Source of the DNA: Flavivirga eckloniae
GTDB lineage: Bacteria > Bacteroidota > Bacteroidia > Flavobacteriales > Flavobacteriaceae
Length of the DNA: 64,000 nt
Assembly (NCBI RefSeq): GCF_002886045.1
Contig: NZ_CP025791.1
Coordinates: 4,975,001-5,039,000, forward strand
Direction: 5' to 3'
A model generated the notes under the pieces. It was not told the origin of the DNA and ran no database searches. It worked only from the letters and a program-made list of their open reading frames with translations. Of the stretch, positions 60,748-64,000 are shown in pieces. The position numbers were made by a program, and so were the translations under genes. How positions within the stretch are numbered: position 1 is the first letter of the stretch; each line of letters starts with the position of its first letter.

Positions 60748-61371
60748 CTAAAATTTATACTTTTTTTCTATGGCATAGCGTAGTAATTCACCCTTGCCTT
60801 TTAGACCAAGAATACGAACCATGTTTTTTCGATGGGTATCTACGGTATGAACTCCTATAAAAAGCAATTCAGCAATTTCGCGAGATGTTTTGCCTTGCCC
60901 TATGAGCTCTAAGATTTCTATTTGACGCTTAGTCAATACACCTTTGTTTTTCGATGAAGCTTTCGAAGTTAAGGCGTTGATATTGATATTGCCATCAAAG
61001 TAAGTTTCTCCTTGGTGTACTTTAATAATGGCTTCATGAACCTCTTTTAGGGATGAGTTTTTTAAGATATACCCTGAAGCACCGGCAGCGATCATTTGTT
61101 CGATGGCGTCTACCTGATCAAACATGGTAAAAGCCAATACTTTTATTTCGGGGAATTCTTTTTTAATGTATTTGGTTGCCGTAATACCGTCCATTTTTGG
61201 CATTCTAATATCTGTAACAACAATACCGGGGCGCTTTAAACGAACCAGAGCTAATAGCTCTTCGCCGTTGTTTGCAGTACCTACAATAGAAATGTTCTCT
61301 TCGTACTCCAGAAGTAACCGTACGCCATCAATTAACGATTGATGATCTTCAGCTATAGCTAGTCGTATCAT
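60748..61371 (-). CDS. NarL/LuxR-family response regulator
   Basis: 207 residues. Receiver domain with phospho-acceptor Asp54 in 'GIVVTDIRMPKMDGITATKY', acidic pocket 'AIAEDHQSLIDGVRLLLEYE' and switch 'VLAFTMFDQVDAIEQMIAAG'. C-terminal LuxR-type HTH at about 140-200: 'LTKRQIEILELIGQGKTSRE', 'IAELLFIGVHTVDTHRKNMV'. It overlaps the histidine-kinase gene by 4 bp and is its cognate partner. Targets unknown. Confidence 0.95.
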   Translation of the reverse strand: MIRLAIAEDHQSLIDGVRLLLEYEENISIVGTANNGEELLALVRLKRPGIVVTDIRMPKMDGITATKYIKKEFPEIKVLAFTMFDQVDAIEQMIAAGASGYILKNSSLKEVHEAIIKVHQGETYFDGNININALTSKASSKNKGVLTKRQIEILELIGQGKTSREIAELLFIGVHTVDTHRKNMVRILGLKGKGELLRYAIEKKYKF

Positions 61372-63140
61372 ATTGGAATATCTATTATTATGGTAGTGCC
61401 CTTATCTAGTTCAGACTCTATAGTCATGGTGCCTTCTAAATGTTCAACACGTTTATCTATACTACTAATTCCCATACCTTTATTTCTGGTTGTTATTTGA
61501 TTGGTATTAAGACCTTTACCATTGTCTTCTACCATGATATTTAAAGTGTCTTTATGGTTGGTTAAATGGATCATAGCCTCGGTTGCCTCTGCATGTTTAA
61601 TAATATTAGCGATCAATTCTTGGATGATTCTGAAAATAGTAAGCTCTAAACTATTTTCTAGCCGGTCTTCTAATCCGTGATCTAAAACATTGATAGAGAT
61701 TTTGTTGGAAACAGAAATTTTATCTGCCATATTTTTAATGGCTTTTAACAAACCTTGTTTGGCAATCATGCCAGAATTTTTAGCATGAGCTATAGAACGT
61801 ATTTTTAGATAAGCTTCGTCCAATAGGTTGGTGGTTTTATCGTATAACTCAGGGGTTTGCTTGTCTTTGAGAGCATCAAAATGAAGCTTCACAGTAGCCA
61901 TAAGTCCGCCCAAATCATCGTGTAGGTCGTTTGCAATGCGTTGACGTTCTTTTTCTTGCCCCTCGATCATAGCATCAATGCTCATAAGTTCCTGTTCTTT
62001 TAAAACAGTTGCAAGTTTTTGAGTTTCTAATGCTTTTTCTTGCTCGGCTAGTTTTTGTTTTTTTCGTGTGTTTTTGTATAGCAAGAATACTGTTATACCT
62101 CCAAAAAGTATAAAAGCCAAAGATCCAATTAATAAATTTCGATTTTGTTTTCGTTTAGATTCTATTTCCAGGTTATCTGCACGGAGCTTTTCATTGTCGT
62201 ACTGTTCTTTGATTTTTGATATTTCAATGTTTTGTCTGGTGTCGTTTATAGAATCGTTAATAGCTAATAATCTTTCAGCAGATAAAAACGCGTTTTTGAA
62301 GTCATCAATTTCTTTATATGCGTTAAGTTGGTTATTGTAATATATTGCTCTGGTTTTTAAGTCGAAATCGTTCAGATCGTAATTGCTGGTTTTCTTGTAA
62401 AGTTCGATAGCTTTTTCATGATTTTCTGCCAATTCGTATGCCTTAGCCTGATTATTATAGTTTATAGATATAAACTGATCTAAATTTAGTTTTTGAAAAA
62501 CCTTCATTGATTTTTTATAAAATAATAAGGCAGAATCTGAATCTTTTTTTATTGAATAATAAGATGTACCAATGTTCATTTCAATTAAGGCAACTCTTAA
62601 TGTGTCTTTTATTTTATTTAGTTCATCAATGGTTCTACGATAATAAAGAAAGGTGTTTTTAAAATCATTTTTATTAGAATGAATTCCAGCAATTTTAGAA
62701 TATGCCCGTGCCATTCTTAATGGCTCTTTAGTGGACTTAGCATAATTAAAGTATTCATCTAAATAGGGGTGTGAATCTATATCAAGATTACTTTGATGCG
62801 TCAATAAATCGTAAATTTCGTAGTTAGTATCTGCGACAAACTTTAGGCTATCTATTTGTTCAAAAAAAGTAATTGATTTTAATAGCTCTTTATAAGATAG
62901 ATGATGTTGATCTTTTCGTTTCAAATAAATTCCATTGTAATAGGTGTATAAACCTTTTTCAAATACTGTTTTTTCTAGAGGTTTGATTTTTTTGAGTTCA
63001 ATTTCTGCAGAATCTAGTTCTGCATTATTAAGGTATCGATCTATATTATTAAAATCAATATTTTGAGAAACGCAAAAACCAGTAATGAAAAATATTACTG
63101 GTAAAATCAAAGATTTTATATGTTGTTCTTTGTTAATCAA
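61368..63140 (-). CDS. TPR-containing sensor histidine kinase (HisKA_3)
   Basis: 590 residues. A signal or anchor segment (about 10-25) is followed by about 280 residues of TPR-like repeats ('RMARAYSKIAGIHSNKNDFK', 'SINYNNQAKAYELAENHEKA') that probably face the periplasm, one membrane helix at about 335-355, a coiled linker, then HisKA_3 with phospho-acceptor His407 in 'RQRIANDLHDDLGGLMATVK' and the ATPase with 'QELIANIIKHAEATEA' (N box), 'MVEDNGKGL' and 'GMGISSIDKRVEHLEGTM'. It phosphorylates the adjacent response regulator. It overlaps genes on both sides. Confidence 0.94.
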   Translation of the reverse strand: MINKEQHIKSLILPVIFFITGFCVSQNIDFNNIDRYLNNAELDSAEIELKKIKPLEKTVFEKGLYTYYNGIYLKRKDQHHLSYKELLKSITFFEQIDSLKFVADTNYEIYDLLTHQSNLDIDSHPYLDEYFNYAKSTKEPLRMARAYSKIAGIHSNKNDFKNTFLYYRRTIDELNKIKDTLRVALIEMNIGTSYYSIKKDSDSALLFYKKSMKVFQKLNLDQFISINYNNQAKAYELAENHEKAIELYKKTSNYDLNDFDLKTRAIYYNNQLNAYKEIDDFKNAFLSAERLLAINDSINDTRQNIEISKIKEQYDNEKLRADNLEIESKRKQNRNLLIGSLAFILFGGITVFLLYKNTRKKQKLAEQEKALETQKLATVLKEQELMSIDAMIEGQEKERQRIANDLHDDLGGLMATVKLHFDALKDKQTPELYDKTTNLLDEAYLKIRSIAHAKNSGMIAKQGLLKAIKNMADKISVSNKISINVLDHGLEDRLENSLELTIFRIIQELIANIIKHAEATEAMIHLTNHKDTLNIMVEDNGKGLNTNQITTRNKGMGISSIDKRVEHLEGTMTIESELDKGTTIIIDIPI

Positions 63141-63577
63141 ATACTTACGATTATTGCGCCGTCTTTGGATTCTGGTGTTAGACTTCTAAGCTCACAGGAG
63201 TAAGAATTGCCACAGCTTTCTTGGTTCACTATAAAAAGTAGAGTGGCAAATTTATTTTTTGAAAGGTTTAGATGCCCAAAATCCGAATTACTAGCAAGAA
63301 AAGGGTTTGATTGGCCATTTGTTAGACCTCCTTTTTTGGAAAGGTGTATGGCTATATAGTCTCCAAATTCAGCATTGTCTACTTTACATTCCATGACTTT
63401 ACATATTTTGTATTCGTTTGCTCCTATATTTTGAAGGTCAAAATCTATTTTGGTTACATTGTCATTTGCGTCCCAAGTTAAATTGGAGTAAAGATTAATT
63501 TCGTCGTCATTAAATAGTAGATGTCTATTTTGGTCTTCAACTCTCCAAGATCTAGTTTGTAAATTTAAATTATTCAT
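63137..63577 (-). CDS. hypothetical protein coupled to the histidine kinase
   Basis: 146 residues, no signal peptide, beta-rich: 'SWRVEDQNRHLLFNDDEINL', 'YSNLTWDANDNVTKIDFDLQ', 'FGDYIAIHLSKKGGLTNGQS'. The stop overlaps the kinase start by 4 bp and its start lies 10 bp after the protease stop, so it is in one operon. No family recognised. It may be a ligand or regulator of the kinase or a partner of the protease. Confidence 0.75.
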   Translation of the reverse strand: MNNLNLQTRSWRVEDQNRHLLFNDDEINLYSNLTWDANDNVTKIDFDLQNIGANEYKICKVMECKVDNAEFGDYIAIHLSKKGGLTNGQSNPFLASNSDFGHLNLSKNKFATLLFIVNQESCGNSYSCELRSLTPESKDGAIIVSI

Positions 63578-63587
63578 GCTTTTTGTT

Positions 63588-64000
63588 TTATTGATTATGG
63601 TTATTGATAAAATCTAAGTTTAAGTTTTCTGATAGTGTGAACCTATCGATTAAGCTAGTATGTATATCGCCATTAAAAGTAGGACCTGTCTCAGTTCGCT
63701 TATATACTTCTTGCTTTAGAGGAAAAGAATAATTAAAGATTCGAGATAAATTGTTTGCAACTGAAAAACATCGAGTTGTGGATTGAGAATCAGGATCAAC
63801 TGCTATCCATTGAGCCTCCTCCGCAAAAAGTAACCCAATAGCAACTGGTGGCATATCATCATTCTTTTTTTTGAAAACCAGAGCGCCAGAATCTCCTCCA
63901 TTGTGAATTCTTTCGATGAGAAGTTGATGTCTAAATATTTTAATTTTATTAGGAAATAAAGGATCCCTATTTTTTATTGTAGCATTTATTGAGATTATTT
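63588..64000 (-). CDS. trypsin-like serine protease, C-terminal part
   Basis: The frame is open to the right edge, so the start is outside the window; about 136 codons are visible. 'IERIHNGGDSGALVFKKK' holds the catalytic-Ser motif GDSG, followed by 'PPVAIGLLFAEEA' and then 'TTRCFSVANNLSRIFNYSFP', the pattern after the active site of chymotrypsin-like and Nal1-like peptidases. His and Asp of the triad would lie upstream and cannot be checked. It is the most upstream visible gene of the kinase operon. Confidence 0.72.
   Translation of the reverse strand, partial: IISINATIKNRDPLFPNKIKIFRHQLLIERIHNGGDSGALVFKKKNDDMPPVAIGLLFAEEAQWIAVDPDSQSTTRCFSVANNLSRIFNYSFPLKQEVYKRTETGPTFNGDIHTSLIDRFTLSENLNLDFINNHNQ

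Noticed and set aside
1-64000. CRISPR array, tRNA, rRNA, prophage or transposase
   Set aside because: I scanned the gaps for spaced identical repeats, tRNA T-loop wording and transposase motifs and found none.

Overview
The window is AT-rich chromosomal DNA from a marine-type member of the Bacteroidota, most likely family Flavobacteriaceae. The signs are a FecR/TonB-receptor/DUF4249 group, BlaI/BlaR1 with TonB-plug-like repeats, DUF3078, DUF4197 and DUF1684 proteins, paired type II and type III glutamine synthetases, Bacteroidota-type promoters (TTTG and TAnnTTTG), and short dispersed repeats of the 'GAGCGAAGxCGAAG' kind. No rRNA, tRNA, phage, transposase or CRISPR was seen. The species is not determined.

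Layout. 1-5.3 kb: the end of a FecR anti-sigma factor, a TonB-dependent receptor with an STN signalling domain, a DUF4249 lipoprotein and two small proteins. 5.3-8.4 kb: a BlaI repressor and BlaR1-like M56 peptidase operon with three operator palindromes at exact 20-bp spacing. 8.5-13.7 kb: a Ca2+/Na+ exchanger, then divergent GSII and GSIII glutamine synthetases. 14-24.4 kb: housekeeping genes (purM, B12-dependent ribonucleotide reductase, prfA, pyrF) with a small ABC transporter and a 223-bp inverted-repeat-bounded element.

24.6-31.9 kb: a tight seven-gene operon of ATP-grasp, GNAT, Rieske oxygenase, NAD-dependent SDR, MBL hydrolase, adenylate-forming enzyme and FabH/OleA-like ketosynthase. 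It looks like an uncharacterised small-molecule pathway and is the best candidate for a new system. 32-36.5 kb: an alkylation-damage group in which the Ada functions are split over three genes (AraC-MGMT, Ada metal-binding domain, AlkB-like), then a BtuF-like protein. 36.6-51.2 kb: small and secreted proteins, an OmpA protein, purU, the fused B12 mutase icmF carrying a dispersed-repeat-like segment inside its reading frame, an Lrp regulator, a DJ-1/PfpI lipoprotein, a VOC protein and an MFS transporter. 51.6-60.7 kb: a cytochrome P450, a DUF1684 lipoprotein, a HEPN-like protein, crcB, an SRPBCC-GyrI protein, a DPP III-like peptidase and envelope proteins. 60.7-64 kb: a minus-strand run of response regulator, TPR histidine kinase, a 146-aa protein and the end of a trypsin-like (GDSG) protease, with overlapping junctions at the two kinase boundaries.

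Themes. Cobalamin recurs (nrdJ, icmF, BtuF-like protein). Hairpins and palindromes are frequent. At least three (38.4, 51.4 and 32.9 kb) do not sit at the 3' end of any visible gene. All calls come from reading the sequence and remembered family features; no database search was run.
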